From Enoplolaimus lenunculus (lineage: Eukaryota; Nematoda; Enoplea; Enoplida; Thoracostomopsidae), in the NCBI GenBank assembly GCA_030248215.1, contig JASANG010002826.1, positions 62,001 to 126,000 of the forward strand: DNA of 64,000 nt. Reading direction: 5' to 3'. Position numbers and translations under genes: made by a program. This document shows, one piece after another, positions 35,644-58,618 of this stretch. Each line of letters opens with the position of its first letter. Positions within the stretch are counted from its first letter, which is position 1. Below the pieces are notes generated by a model. The model made no database searches and was not told the DNA's origin. It was given only the letters and a program-made list of their open reading frames with translations.

Positions 35644-36440
35644 CCTCACAAACAGGTGTATAGCTGCTATCTTCTGCATACAATTATTGTTGAGAAGAAT
35701 CTCGGCCCGTATTCTCAGATGGGCACTGTACCTATCACCAGTTAAAGATAGGTTTTAAAACTGAGGAATTCCGGCAATTGTCTATCACAAAACTGGTACA
35801 GTATTGAAGCAAGTCAAATGCGAAAAAATGCGCTTGATACTTACGCACAATCGTATCCACAACTGTCTCAGTCCTATATCGTTCAAAATAGTGTGAACAA
35901 ATAAAATTATGACGAAATAATACTTCAAACGTTCTCAGATTAGCAGCTAAAGCAAAAGCGATAATATTCGGTCACTTTCCGACATGCATATACCATTCCT
36001 AACACTTTCCAAGTAACTCGAAATAATATACAATACACAGAGTTTAACAATTGGCGTAAATGCGCAGTACAAATCACCACAATATGTGACAGTCCACAAT
36101 CCTGGCTTGAAATTAGATCTGAGACGAAATTCGGCTGATTTAGATGAATATATAGCCTAGCCAATTAGCTGATAGCTGGACCGTTGCGCGTTGGACCGAG
36201 TGCGGCAAGAATTGCGTTCATACAAGGACGGGTCATTCCGATGATCCGTTCAGCTGGTGTTTGGATCAAAATGGTTGAATTTTAAAATTTTTTACATAAC
36301 CCAAAAATGTTTGCCAAAAAGTTAGACAAATGATAAACGATTCGACACAGCTTGCAGAGTTAGAGTCGAATGGTGTTAACTTCCATAATCAGACATCTGG
36401 CTAATGAGTCATGGTCAAGTAACTTATTTGGCGCCATCCC
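35644..36440. other. Intergenic
   Basis: No supported feature. Confidence 0.35.
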
Positions 36441-36441
36441 A

Positions 36442-36618
36442 CAGTGGCGGATCCAGGATCTCAAAATGGGGGGGGCAAAATTTCACAGGTAATAAACTTA
36501 CTTTTGACCCACACACAAACCACGAATTATTGTCACAAAATTGCTAAGTATATAATTTTTATCGAAATGCTGTTGGGGGGGCCGCGGCAGGGGTGGCCCC
36601 ACATCGATCCGCCATTGC
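36442..36618 (+). mobile_element. CAGTGGCGGATCC element, about 178 bp
   Basis: Left cagtggcggatccaggatct, right atcgatccgccattg. Interior caaaatttcacaggtaataa and atcgaaatgctgttgggggg are shared with 62883-63055 and 63431-63601. Confidence 0.85.
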
Positions 36619-36949
36619 CATCCCACATCATTTTTCAGCGAACCACATCACTTATTTCGCCGAAAGTGGCTAAGCAGACGTCTGATTGCGGAGAATTTTG
36701 TACCATTTTACCTAGCTCCGCCAGCTGCATTGGTGTTGATTGTTATATAATTTGTCTAACTTTTTGGCAATTTTTTTCGGTCTTAAGGCAGGGGACCTCA
36801 GGACCTGAAAAATCGAATTTTGAGGTTATCAGAAGCTCAAATATGCACAAATTTTCGAAATCCAGCCATGTTTGGACAAATACCGACAGGGGGGTTCACG
36901 GAAAAGACATCTATAGGTGTTAATACAGTTTAAACCACTGCATGTTTCT

Positions 36950-37240
36950 TTAGTCCCGCAGAAAAATTTCCACTTCAGATTTTTATTTCCTTTTCTGCTG
37001 GATCCGCCCTGATATAAGCTTATATATTTATACACAGACCACGCAGTGGCTTAGAAAATGGTCAGAGCATATAGAAAATTAGTTGCGTTAAGCTTCTGGA
37101 AGAAGCCCCTGAAGAACTGTGAAATCTCGAGATATTGCAACAAAAATTTGCATTTTAAGTTTGAAATTAACCCTGAAAAAATTTACACTCGGTACCCGGT
37201 GGGGGATGCATACCCCCATCGCCCCCTGGATCCGCCCTTG
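36950..37240. mobile_element. Degenerate GGATCCGCC-type elements
   Basis: Ends ctgctggatccgccctgata (about 36997) and ccctggatccgcccttg (about 37208), facing the same way, so two truncated copies. Confidence 0.45.
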
Positions 37241-37667
37241 TTACAATAGTTCAAATGACGTTCAAAGATGCATTCAATATTGGCACACAACGCGACCGTT
37301 TGATTTGGCTTGGTATGTTGAAAATATTAATATATTTTGTTCACATTATCATAGCCAGGAAAAGTAACAACGTATACAAAGAGCAGCTTACAATCTGTAT
37401 TCGTCAGGCAAACACACTGTCTTATAGAAGCAGTATTAACGGTTTGCCAGTTCTGTCGTTGAAACCAATATTACAGTCGGATACTGGCCTCTACCCACCA
37501 TTTAAAAATTGTTGATGTGCTACAGACACCAAGCAGTACATTTAACGCCATGAGACCATTAGCTTCGTTACAAAGCTATGCATTGGAAAACGTACAGTAA
37601 GTGTATGCAAAGCAAAAAATTGCCATACATGTACACATATGTCGGAATAACAAGTTGTCGCAATAGA

Positions 37668-37742
37668 GACCATGTGGTGTAATGCTAACTTGCTTGACTC
37701 GAGTAGCCAAAAGGCTCGAGGCTCGATTCCCAGGTGTAGTCC
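37668..37742 (+). other. tRNA-like sequence, possibly SINE-derived
   Basis: Contains ggctcgattccc, a good match to an internal B box (GGTTCGANTCC), and an A-box-like tggtgtaatgctaac 46 bases upstream. The middle forms a hairpin (agccaaaaggct). No convincing cloverleaf or anticodon, so not called as a tRNA gene. It lies just past the TEAD stop codon. Confidence 0.35.
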
Positions 37743-37797
37743 TAAATTTTCGGCAAAACTTCAAACAGACGTCGAGCTGATCGTATTGTACCAATCA

Positions 37798-47876
<10,079 letters not shown>

Positions 47877-49239
47877 CCAATGAGCGTTCAGTGACTAGTT
47901 TGCTTAGTGCGTAAGTGCTGTTGTTTACTCGAATTTGATTGGTCAATTGTTAAATACCAGAAATAAGGTCACGATATTGATTAGCTAACTAGATATAATG
48001 GGCTTGAGCTTATTGGCTTGCGTTAAAGTTGTTATTATGAACTTGAAGCTAATTTGTTAGTTTTTGAATCAATAGGTTTGGAAATACCCGACAGATTTCG
48101 AAGTTGTTTGATGTCCTTGTCACAAAAAGAAAATTTATACGAAATTGACCATAACAATAACAATAATAATAATAGTAATTTGCAACAAAAGTTTTCGACC
48201 CAGATGGCAATGCATGAGCACGGTCATGGCTAAGCTTACAAAACAATGAGTTGAATACGTGTCAGTACTTAATATATTGTACATATAACTGACGAAATAA
48301 ATAAACAATCTAAAAATGTAATTAATAGTACTCTAATCATGACTATTATTTTCATACAAGAAAATTTGAAATAAAATTATTGATTTCAGAGCTGGTTCGG
48401 AGTCGGCCTTGGATATATTTATATTTTACGCTTACGCAGTCTTTTGTACTAATCATTCTATCCCATATAGCATTCTAAATGTTCATACTAATTATTGGGC
48501 TTGGGTTTGGCTAAGACTATAGTTTTGAGATACAGGCTACACCGAATCAGTAATATTCATTGTATAGCTATGGTGACTACCAGGATGCCACCGGAAATGC
48601 AATATTTTACGGAATCCGGCCATTTTTGTGTACTGGCGGGCGCATAACAGACAAGAGACATTTGCTATGATCCGCCGCCCGATACTGCATGATATTGCAC
48701 ACTAATCGTCATCTGGTGCCTGACAGCGCGGCAACTCGAAAAAATTTATTTACTAACCCGTTCACACTACCGCCGTACGGCGTTGGACAGCAGTGAAATT
48801 ATCAAAAAATAACTCGCTCCTTGTACACTTCATTCAATCCGCGTTTAAAATTAAAGCTTAGCCCTTGGCTTAGGTTTAGGCTCACGTTTAGGTAAACGTT
48901 TACGCAATCCTTTTCTGTAACCTAAACCTAAGCGTAAAATGTTCGCCTGTGGAGCGAACGTATACAACAGCCCGATAGCTACACCCACTAATTGTATTCC
49001 GTAGACATGAGAGCGGAAGAAACTTACAGTATCGGCAATACAAAAACAACATTTCTGTACAAAACGATATCGCTGCAAGTGACTCGTTTACAACAACACA
49101 TCGCACACACACTGCAGTGATGCGCTACAACAGCAACATTTTAGTGCACAAAACAACAATTTTAGAGAAAGGCAAGATTTTTTTTCTATGTTCAACGCCT
49201 ATAATACGCCACTCAACAACAACATAAAACTCATTTTCA
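47877..49239. other. Upstream of the TEAD coding region
   Basis: Would hold the TEAD 5' UTR, and a promoter if transcription starts nearby; I cannot place either. An AT-rich trinucleotide patch (ataataataatag) lies near 48160 and a short CTTAGG-like inverted pair near 48855-48935. Confidence 0.4.
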
Positions 49240-49520
49240 GCCACTAGCGGATCCAAAAGTGGTTGGGGCGTACGCCGCCAGCCCAGAAAATGTTTAGTGA
49301 TAAAATAGTAAGGTGTCCCTTGTACCTTACGAGTTTTGCTTGTAAGAAAATTGGCCGATATATAGCATATTTACAGTGAAAGTTGCGTTTGGTAACTTGT
49401 GCAAACCTGCCTCCCCCGTCAGAATTTGTTGTATTTTCTGCTGTTTTCAACATCGTATTGGATTAAAAACTTCTTTATATATCAGTAGTCGTTGTCATTG
49501 GAGGCGGACTGGAATCACAT
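49240..49520. mobile_element. CACTAGCGGATCC element
   Basis: Left ccactagcggatccaaaagt, then gggcgtacgccgccagccc and gataaaatagtaaggtgtcc; similar right-hand sequence (ctgcctcccccgtcagaatt) follows near 49410. Same family as 56933 and 61239. Confidence 0.65.
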
Positions 49521-49709
49521 CTCCTATTATATCATCTGGAAGTCGGACGAAATTCGGTTCGTGATAAGGTTTACCATGTTTCTTGCCTTTGATTTAAGAA
49601 TGCTTGCTGAATTTATTATTTCTAGACTGGAAACCAATTTTTGAAGAAGCGGTGAAAATCACACCAGTTTGTTTGTCTGTGGGCGGAAACAGCTTTTGCA
49701 GTCGAAAGA

Positions 49710-50357
49710 TTCGAGGTTACTCATGCTTCGAGGTTACCCATGCTTCGAGGTTACCCATGCTTCGAGGTTACCCATGCTTCGAGGTTACCCATGCTTCGAG
49801 GTTACCCATGCTTCGAGGTTACCCATGCTTCGAGGTTACCCATGCTTCGAGGTTGCCCATGCTTCGAGGTTACCCATGCTTCGAGGTTACCCATGCTTCG
49901 AGGTTACCCATGCTTCGAGGTTACCCATGCTTCGAGGTTACCCATGCTTCGAGGTTACCCATGCTTCGAGGTTGCCCATGCTTCGAGGTTACCCATGCTT
50001 CGAGGTTACCCATGCTTCGAGGTTACCCATGCTTCGAGGTTACCCATGCTTCGAGGTTACCCATGCTTCGAGGTTACCCATGCTTCGAGGTTACCCATGC
50101 TTCGAGGTTACACATGCTTCGAGGTTACCCATGCTTCGAGGTTACCCATGCTTCTAGGTTACCCATGCTTCGAGGTTACCCATGCTTCGAGGTTTCCCAT
50201 GCTTCGAGGTTACCCATGCTTCGAGGTTACCCATGCTTCGAGGTTACCCATGCTTCGAGGTTACCCATGCTTCGAGGTTACCCATGCTTCGAGGTTACCC
50301 ATGCTTCGAGGTTACCCATGCTTCGAGGTTACACATGCTTCGAGGTTACCCATGCTT
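49710..50357. repeat. 17-bp minisatellite, about 38 copies
   Basis: Unit atgcttcgaggttaccc, almost perfect. Variants gttgccc, gttacac, gtttccc and cttctagg occur singly. Seventeen is not divisible by three and the unit has no stop in any forward frame, so all three forward frames stay open and show the same 17-residue cycle. This is not a gene. Confidence 0.98.
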
Positions 50358-50591
50358 TGCCAATAATTTAGATTCGAACGCATCCAATGATTGCTAATCG
50401 ACTCAAAAAGTGAGAAAAAATTTGAAACATATGCAATGATTACGTACAATGATGTGCACCGGGTCGAACCATCCGAACCATGGGCACCAGCTTGCTGAAG
50501 TAAATCGAGCTGTCCAAACGAACGAGAAGTTAAGCGCATTTGTTGTACAAAATTTTACTTTTAGAGAACGCATAAAACCAAAGTTACACAC

Positions 50592-50762
50592 AACGGCGGA
50601 TCCAGAACTTATTGCCGGGAGAAGGCATGATGACAAATGTTACGAGTACGCTATGTGCCAATTGTCTGACGGAGAACAATTGTGAGGTGGACCTAACTAT
50701 TTTACTTCAAAAAATTCTGACAGGAGAGGGGCGTACGCCCACCCTCTCTGGATCCGCTAGTG
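50592..50762. mobile_element. GCGGATCC-family element
   Basis: Left ggcggatccagaacttattg, right accctctctggatccgctag. Interior shortened against 56933-57222. Confidence 0.65.
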
Positions 50763-51146
50763 GTCACGTTGTAAAAGATATATGTAAGTTATAGCGTTAA
50801 ACCAATTTGGAAATTAGTAATTGTTTGTTCAATGATCGAAAGTATATGACCGCAATACCCAAAATCTAATACCGTAAACGTTTCTGTTAGTTTCATTCAA
50901 GCCAAAACTTGCCAGTCAGCGCTGTCTGTCTACATTTGTTTTCGCAACCCAGAATATCATCTCACCTACCATCAGTAGCGAAATTGCTCAAACCACAATA
51001 CTCTAAACTTCAGTGGCATAGCCAGGATTTCAGTATATACAATAACCTCATGTGAATGCTTGGTTGTGAACAAGTGCAACATTCTACCTCTTGAATCCGG
51101 AAATTAATTTTAAACCATTTTTGGAATATGACTAGTATCTCACCAG

Positions 51147-51517
51147 CAGGGTGCAACCGGAATTCCGGTTCCCGTTCCGGCATTTTTTCACCGTGTTATA
51201 ATTTCGCCGTTTTCTTAACTTTGCTAATTTTTAAGAATCTCTTTTGAAAGCCAATTGTACTCCGAATATAAGCCATTGATGTTGGATTTCACTTCAGTCG
51301 ACGATGAAAATCTAAAATACAACAAATAAAATAAATACCTATGTTCGACTAAGGTTGTTTCACAAATAATAGAGCAAAAAAATACGATTAAAATGAAATT
51401 TTTGGTGAAATGCATTTTTCATTTTCCGGTTCCGGTAAAATTTTCAAATTCCGGTTCCGGTTCCGGTAAAATTTTCAAATTCCGGTTCCGGTAAATTGTA
51501 ATTCCGGTTGCACCCTG
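51147..51517. mobile_element. hAT-type non-autonomous element with 8-bp target duplication
   Basis: Terminal inverted repeat cagggtgcaaccggaatt / aattccggttgcaccctg. Flanked by a perfect direct CTCACCAG (51139-51146 and 51518-51525). Interior 371 bp with a short minisatellite of ttccggttccggtaaaattt. No ORF. Confidence 0.92.
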
Positions 51518-51525
51518 CTCACCAG

Positions 51526-52545
51526 GTATACACCCCATGGCCCCTGCTACACATACATTTGACCTATTTTTGGAATATCCGTAGTAGCTCACCAGATACA
51601 CACCGCTGCTATGCATACATTTTACCTAGATTATGCGATATTAGTATTTTCCTAGTGTCATATAGTTACGTTTACAAAACGTATCTTTTACAATTTTACC
51701 CATGCGGTGATTTGCGCAAAAAAACTCGATGTTATCCTGTTTTATTGCAATTTCTGCAACGAACACTGCATATCGGCTCATTTCATGAGCTCAATCAGTG
51801 GTAGATGGTTAAATTTTCAATACGGTGGGACCGTTGGGACGCGCAATATTTAGTAGTAAAGAAATGTTGCGAGCAAAGCGAACGAGAAGACAAACGCAAT
51901 GTTAGTACTAAATCTTAATACAAAATGGTGGTGTTTATTACAGTGACAAGTGTCGTATGCCTGAGGCCACCTATTGGCTCCGCTAGTGCGCTCAATAATT
52001 TTAGACTTGCGTGTGTGTGTGTGTGCGAGATTGCATGAATTTTGTTGCAAAGTGCAATTTCAATTTGTGCACAAAAAACGATTATGTTGTACAGGCAAAC
52101 TGGTTGTTAGGCTGACGGAATTTAATTTTATGCATGGAACTTGACTCGTGTAAAACTAGTCAAACATATTATGATATCACCAGCGGAAATTAGTCATTTT
52201 CTGATGATATTTGCGCTCCACCCACCGTAATAACTGGAACAGTTGTTGTTCGATGCTTCATATATTGTTATATGGACGAAATGTGGTGTAATGAATAAAG
52301 GCTTATAAGACGTACATCCCACCACAAAAATTGATATCGAAGTGTTACAAATAGACACTTTTTAATGTTTTGCAATTAACTTTAGCACCTTTTAAACGTC
52401 AAATATTTTAGTGCTGGCTATACGGCTTGAAAAAACCCTTACTTGAAGTAAAGAAAAATGTTTGAGATGAAACAATGCCACACTGAGTGGAGTGACGTTG
52501 TTTTGTTACTTGTATCACACCTGAATCCATCAGTTGAATTAACGG
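51526..52545. other. Intergenic
   Basis: The 51568-51600 stretch repeats the host flank tttttggaatatnnntagt upstream of the element at 51147. A (GT)n run near 52010. Nothing else. Confidence 0.4.
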
Positions 52546-52738
52546 TTGTGGCGGACACTAGCAGATCAAGAGGAGGTGGGGGCGGGTACATATGCCCCAT
52601 ATCAGAAAACCTACTTTACAATGTTTTCCCCTGAGAAACTTTTTTAGATATTTACGTAGCATATACAGTAAAAATTGCGTTTCATAACTATTTCCTGACC
52701 GCCCCCTCCGTCAGAAATTTCTGGAACCACCGCGATCG
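52546..52738. mobile_element. Degenerate GCGGATCC-family element
   Basis: Left gcagatcaagaggaggtggg, right ccctccgtcagaaatttctg and gaaccaccgc, an inverted pair with several differences. Confidence 0.55.
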
Positions 52739-53534
52739 TAACCCATCAATTGCAATACTTGATGCGGAAAACGTACTTTATATCTGCCTTACTGGAGGAT
52801 GTCAGGTTTTGAACACGTCATTTTAAACCACCAATTCTTAAACAAACCGTTTTATACATTTTAGGTAACCGTAGATCCAACTTATGGACTAAGCCTCAGC
52901 CTATTTTATTAATCCCGCCATTATGTTTGTGTGGGGGGGCAATTTTGTGGTGGAAAGGAAGCAAACAAGTACGCACCGTATTCTCGTTCTCGTATTCCTT
53001 ACAGAGCATAACGGGATATTAAAATTTATACGATACATCGGAACCGGATCCAGCTCACAGCCCATAACCCCAACTAATTATGCATTTATCCCAATCGGGG
53101 TACACGCATGTCACGTGGTACCCTCGTGAAAACGGTGTGTTGGTCTTCAGTGCCGCTGCAGAATACTACATCAGTATGTCCACAATATTACGGTATTACC
53201 ATTTTGTCGAGCAAGTGCAACCACTTCAAACTCAATTAATATAGTTAAATTTAAACTTCAAAATTAAAATACATTGCAACAATTTTCAAGCAAAATTGAG
53301 AAATTTTCGCAAATAATATACAATTTGAGCAATAACATGCAATTTAAAAACACAAAAAGACTTAAACGAACACTTGAACTTGGATCGACAAGCTTCAACG
53401 GAAAGTTGAGTGCAAACAAGAGTTAACGAAGTAGCGTCAACAGAATGAAAATTGACCAACAAGCTAAATCAACCCTAACGGAATGAGCATAAAAATGAGT
53501 GCACTTAAAGGTCAAATTTAAAAAACGTGTTAAT
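52739..53534. other. Intergenic
   Basis: No supported feature. Confidence 0.35.
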
Positions 53535-54127
53535 CTTTGTATGCCCCTCTTGTAAAGTGTTTAGGGCCCCCTATCAAGGTGACCCGGCTACGGGCCTGGT
53601 ACAGATATCTCAAGTGACTTACATACAAAAGGGTCCACAACTTTTATAGGGGTATAAGCCTCCTTTTGCTAATGCTGCTGAAGTATTTCATATACGTACT
53701 GTATATACTGTAGTGACCCCAATAAGAGCGGAGACTGATATTTATTTTGGGTCTCCAGAGGGCACCCCCTGTTGTTCGGTTACGGACTGTTATTTATTTT
53801 CAATACAGACTCCGCCACTTATCGTTACTGAAATATATCCGGTACTGCACCTATCCGTTGAATTAAACGTTCATTTGTCTTGTGTCATTTGCTTGAGCGA
53901 TAATGCAAGGTTATACTTAGGAATGAATGTACTTTCAAAATTTAAGCACGCTTTAAAGTTTCGAACTCATTGGTCCTGGAATCATTTATGCGCTAAATCG
54001 ACATTTATGGACTCTAATTAGGGTTTACAGACTCTATCCGCTTACGGACTCTTATTAGGGATACGGACTCTTATTGATTGGGACTCAACCCCGCTTATTA
54101 CCCTCCTCTTTTTCGAGTCGCTACAGT
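53535..54127 (+). repeat. Inverted duplication, arm 1, containing two elements
   Basis: Holds a CAGGCCCGTAGCC end (to 53599), about 110 bp of shared sequence (aaaagggtccacaactttta and gcctccttttgctaatgct), then CTGTAGTGACC-family copy 3 (53709-54127). The whole block occurs inverted at 58619-59225. Confidence 0.88.
53709..54127 (+). mobile_element. CTGTAGTGACC-family element, copy 3
   Basis: Left ctgtagtgaccccaataaga, right ctttttcgagtcgctacag, TA at the right and A at the left. Internal phrases as in copy 1. Confidence 0.9.
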
Positions 54128-55024
54128 AAGCAGTTAAATGTTCTTTCTTAGAACGCACGAAACCAAGGAGAACCGGTCAGGGGCCTAAAAGCGTCAATCT
54201 ATGTGAACCAAGAAACGCGTTGTGACTGTTGTAAAGCAACCAAATACTAAAATGTTACGTCTGTAGATATTCGCTCGTTTTGCTGGTGACGTTTTCATCC
54301 AAGTTATATTCAGTTCGCTTCTCTCGCGAATTCTGAAATTTATAAAACTTGACTCTACTTCCGTAGCTGAAATTCTTGCCAATTGAAAATTCTGGTCGAA
54401 AATGTTGGCTGATGCGCGTGTTTCTTGCATTCGTATCATTGACCAAATATAACCGTTCAATTCAAATTAGGATCTCAGCAGTGCATTATTTATTATAAAT
54501 AATGACGGAGATTAAAGCGTCAACAGATAAACTATTATTCTGAAAAAAAAGGAAAATTTAGCCTGCATAAAAATAGATCATATATAAATAATTGCCAATT
54601 ATGCCGTTAACCAGACGGGCCAGAGAACGAATTTGCCATTCAATCCTAGAAAAGTTTCTATCATACGTGTAAAGTCCTCTTTATTCCTTGCATGCCCCCG
54701 TTTAACAAAACGTTTTAGCCCCGCCTAGCATGTTGACTTTGCTCCGGGCCTGGTGACAAGCAAAGCCGGATTTTTTCGGACTTAACATTTTTTAAATATA
54801 TTATGTATGTATAACAATTTCAAAATATATCATGTATGTATGACAATTTCACAGAATTACTTAAGCACGATATATAAATATACGTATATATTTATATATT
54901 GATAGCTGTTTTCAGCCATTTTAATCAGTTTCATGTTCACTTCAATACCAGTTGAAAAAAAATATGTTACTCAGTTAACCGAATTTAGCTATACATTACG
55001 TTGACTGGGCCTAAACTGTTTCAG
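54128..55024. other. Intergenic or upstream gene C intron
   Basis: Contains a CAGGCCCGTAGCC-family end near 54680-54752 and AT-rich runs near 54870. No supported gene. Confidence 0.4.
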
Positions 55025-55956
55025 GGGCTGCTACTTGCAAAAAGCTCTAGTTCAAGCGGAAATTTTTCTATAAGATTTACAGGAAGTAAACGCCAGCAAA
55101 CTTTTCATTGTCCGGAGATGACCACCTCCAGTTGCCTGCTCTATATATTGCCAATTTCACCCGTTCGTGGTTTGTTAGTCACTTTGGGTAAGTTTGTTTT
55201 TAACATCAAATTTCGATGCTGTTTTATGAAACTATTTTCAGTATTCGTTTTTTCAAGATTGCAATACCCACTAAAACTCATTGCCATATTCTCGTTAGTG
55301 TTTTGAGTTTTCCGACCAATGTAAAGAACAGCGGCGGAACAGTATTATAAGCATATTCCGAAGCCTAAGCCTAAGCGTAAGAATAAGCATATTCCTAAGC
55401 TAAGCAAAAAATTAGTCTAAAGCTTAAGCTTACTCTATTGCAGTCTCACAGAAAAACGTTCCACCCCTGATCTTTACATGGGCCAGTTTTCCTATCACAA
55501 ATTGGCGATAAAGTCTTCAAACTATCAATCCAGTAAGCTATGGGTTTATCGAAATATAGCAGACATTTTGTACTTTTATTTACTATGGTCTACTTTTTGT
55601 GCCGGTTTCAAGATCCGCTATTGCGGCAATACAGTTTCTTGAAACCAATTACTAAACTGGTGATAACACTACTGAGAATACCGCTTTCAAAATCAGCATC
55701 GACCGTCAGTACCCATCACAGCAACAATAAAAAGGTGAGTTTTACGGTTGTTTTTAAGCTTTCTACTCATCAACCATTATTCACTGTTCTTGGCAAACCG
55801 CTTGTTATCGATGAAGAACCAAACAACGTTTCCCCTGAGACAGTAAGCTCTGCTCAAGGTAACCCTACAGCTACAGTCCAAGCTTGCAAAATGTCACCAA
55901 TGATTAGCGACCCCGTTTGCCCTCGTTTCGTTCCCGTCGCTTTGTCCTTCAAATAA
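55025..55956 (+). CDS. Gene C: unrecognised gene, last two exons
   Basis: Exons 55025-55187 (acceptor actgtttcag, donor tttgg|gtaagt, phase 1 end) and 55613-55956 (acceptor ggtttcaag, stop TAA 55954-55956). The junction phase fits exactly. About 168 residues visible: first exon LLLAKSSSSSGNFSIRFTGS and KRQQTFHCPEMTTSS; second DPLLRQYSFLKPITKLVITL, KKVSFTVVFKLSTHQPLFTV and ISDPVCPRFVPVALSFK. No domain recognised and upstream exons unseen. A gtgagt inside the second exon (after NNKK) could be used as an alternative donor. AATAAA at about 56517 is the nearest clear signal. Confidence 0.4.
55318..55490 (+). mobile_element. CCTAAG-core element in the gene C intron
   Basis: Left tgtaaagaacagcggcggaa, right ttccacccctgatctttaca, inverted with few mismatches. 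Core cctaagcctaagcgtaagaa. Fills almost half of the 425-bp intron. Confidence 0.85.
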
Positions 55957-56932
55957 GCTGACCTACGACAATAATATGTTTGGGTTGTATATTGATATTT
56001 TGTTGATATATTTGTCACTATTGTATTGCAAGCTTCACTCTCGTTTTGTACCCGAAACAAAAACGGAAATACACATTTATTTACCTTATAGCTGAACACT
56101 CAGCTCATACAAGCCCTATTAATGAGTAAGACCATTAAACTGCCTCTGAAGGAGACACTCTGAGAAAGTTTAAAAATTATTCCCCCTTTCAAGCGCATTG
56201 GCGGACTCACGAATTTCTGACGAGGGATACCGAGTGATATTTAATATTGAACTAAGCTCACTACCTGGTAAGTGAGCGAAAAGTCCAACGTAACCTTAGT
56301 ACTAAATTTTAACAAAAAATTCTAGTTTTGGTCAATGTTGCGAGGCCTAAGGGCTTACGCGTCCCCCGCCATTTGATTGGGTAGTGTTCAAGTGCTTTCC
56401 GAGGGTAAACCCAAACCAGGTATAGGGTACCATATTGTCGCAACAATAATTTTGTCAACGAGCCATACAAAACCCCAAAAGTAGCAAAACAGCAGCCCGG
56501 CCAATTGTTATTATACACAATAAACCAGAAGGATTTCCCCTCAAAATCAAATATATACGCTTGCTGATAAAAACAATTCGATTTATAATCACAGGGATTA
56601 TATGCAGGGGCGCCATACCTGTGGAAAGATAATAGATATATAATTATATCCTACTGAAATTTCTGGAGAGAAGAAAAAAATGCTTTCATTTGCTATAGTA
56701 AAACATTCTGCATCCCAAAGCTGAAAAAATGTGGATAGATTTAATTACTTAGCTATGATTTTTAAACGTTTCAATTCATAGAACAAAGTAAGAACATGAA
56801 AGCTTGGAAGTCCAACTCAGTGCAACAGGGGACGAGTGAAATAACGCTGTGCTGTTTCGAGATTGTCGATCTCGCGTAAAGCGTGATAGCGGGATCAGAC
56901 TGCTGAGCTGTATTCTAAACTATATCTGGCAT
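55957..56932. other. 3' flank of gene C and intergenic
   Basis: No supported gene or named repeat. Confidence 0.35.
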
Positions 56933-57222
56933 CACTAGCCGATCCAGAGGTGGGTTGGGTGGCGTGCGCCACCCATCAGAATTTTTTGTGTTAAAATGGT
57001 AAGGTTCCTACCTTACAATTTTTCACTTCAGAAATTTTTTTGTAAAAAACAATTTTTTCGCAAAATTTTTTGTGATAAAATGGTAAGACCTTGCAATTTT
57101 TCGCCTCAGAAAATTTCTTGGTGATAAAATGATAAGGTCCCTTACCTTACAATTTTTGCGTTTATAACATTTGCCAGCACGCCCCCCGCCAGAAATTTTT
57201 GGATCCGCCTTTGTCTGGCATA
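56933..57222. mobile_element. CACTAGCGGATCC-family element, 290 bp
   Basis: Left tcactagccgatccagaggt, right gccagaaatttttggatccg and ccttt. Interior has three repeats of gtgataaaatggtaaggtcc-like sequence, each followed by ttacaatttttc. Confidence 0.8.
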
Positions 57223-58618
57223 TGCCAAATATGAGGACATGAGTGCGTCCAGTTCGCGAGTTCTATAATTACGTTCCGATTCCAAGGCAGAGTTTATTTT
57301 TCAGCTCACACATTTGGTATGTCTACGGCATGTATACAGAAAGACCTTTTCGATGCTTGCTGATTAGGTAGTTATTAAAAATAATCAAAATATATGCAAA
57401 TTAGGAATTTATTAAACGCAAGACGAAGTACCTTCAAGGAAGAATCATGAGGGGGCGTACGTCCCTAGCTCCTGTTGAATTATTGATTTTGGTATGATTT
57501 AGTGAAAATCTATGTTTGATACTTAGCACACGAAGGAAGTTAATCTGTCCATCTCATGAACATCACTTACAGTACGAAATGTGTGATGTCAAAGATTGGG
57601 TTACTGTGGATCTGACAAGCTGTTCCCAGTACCTACTGGTTGAGTAACATACTGCTTTACTGGTAGGTATACCTATTGAGCATATTAGCTAAATTGTAGA
57701 ATCAATTGCTCAAATACGCTGAAGCTATAATCGGGATCAAAAACTGCCTGGGTACATCTTGTTGCCCCAGTTGGAAGTTAGGTTGTCCCCACTGCTGCGG
57801 CTAAAGCATCCACCCTCACAATCTGTATCGCTGAAATCTTGTCCAGTTTCTAGTATTGTCAATATGTGCAAGCGCGAGTTCTGAGGTCACGTCAAAACGA
57901 ACCTTAAAAACGATGCGAAGACTTCCGGAAACAGTGTATCAAATTTTAAACTTTTCAACAACCGCAAAACCATAATAAAAACTCAGCCATTAAGGTCAAA
58001 CAACTCGCGCACGCACACACAAATTCGTAGGTAAATACATTATCCATAGCGGTAAATCATTTTGATGCCAAAATGAACCATTTTCACCATTTACGAGAAT
58101 TTTAAGCCGTGTGGCTCTTGTACACTTGATCAGTTTCAGTGTTTTTGGAAATTTTCAAATTTTGGGTACACTTAGTATTCAGGATGAGCGGTTGGAATTG
58201 AAGCTTTAGGGTTATGCAATATCCGGTGGAAATTAAGTGTAAAAGTATAAAACATTTCACTGTTAACTATGACAATAACTCAGTATATGATTGCAATAGT
58301 ACCTGCATTTTATATTGTTTGAACCTTTTTCAACACAAGTGCGCTTAAAGTTAAACATGCTATATATACAATTGTTAGAGTAGCCAGAGGGCAACTTTGC
58401 CTCTCCCCTTAGAAAATTTTCAACCTTACTTGTAACTTCGAAATCATGGCATAACAAATCTCAGGGATCATTGTTCCAAAAGGCTTCCGTCAAAGATTGT
58501 TGGCAAAAACATATTACGATATGGGCAGTTATACTTTTTCCTTAGCGTAATTCGGGTTGAAAACGAAATACACTAAAGAGAAAATTATTCAAATCTGTAA
58601 TTTGGCTACGGTACTCTA
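57223..58618. other. Intergenic
   Basis: A CAGGCCCGTAGCC-family fragment lies near 58375-58440 (cttagaaaattttcaacctt). Otherwise nothing. Confidence 0.4.

Noticed and set aside
49604-50397. Overlapping plus-strand frames of 162-255 codons
   Set aside because: They are the three frames of a 17-bp minisatellite; the peptide cycle MLRGYPCFEVTHASRLP follows from unit length alone.
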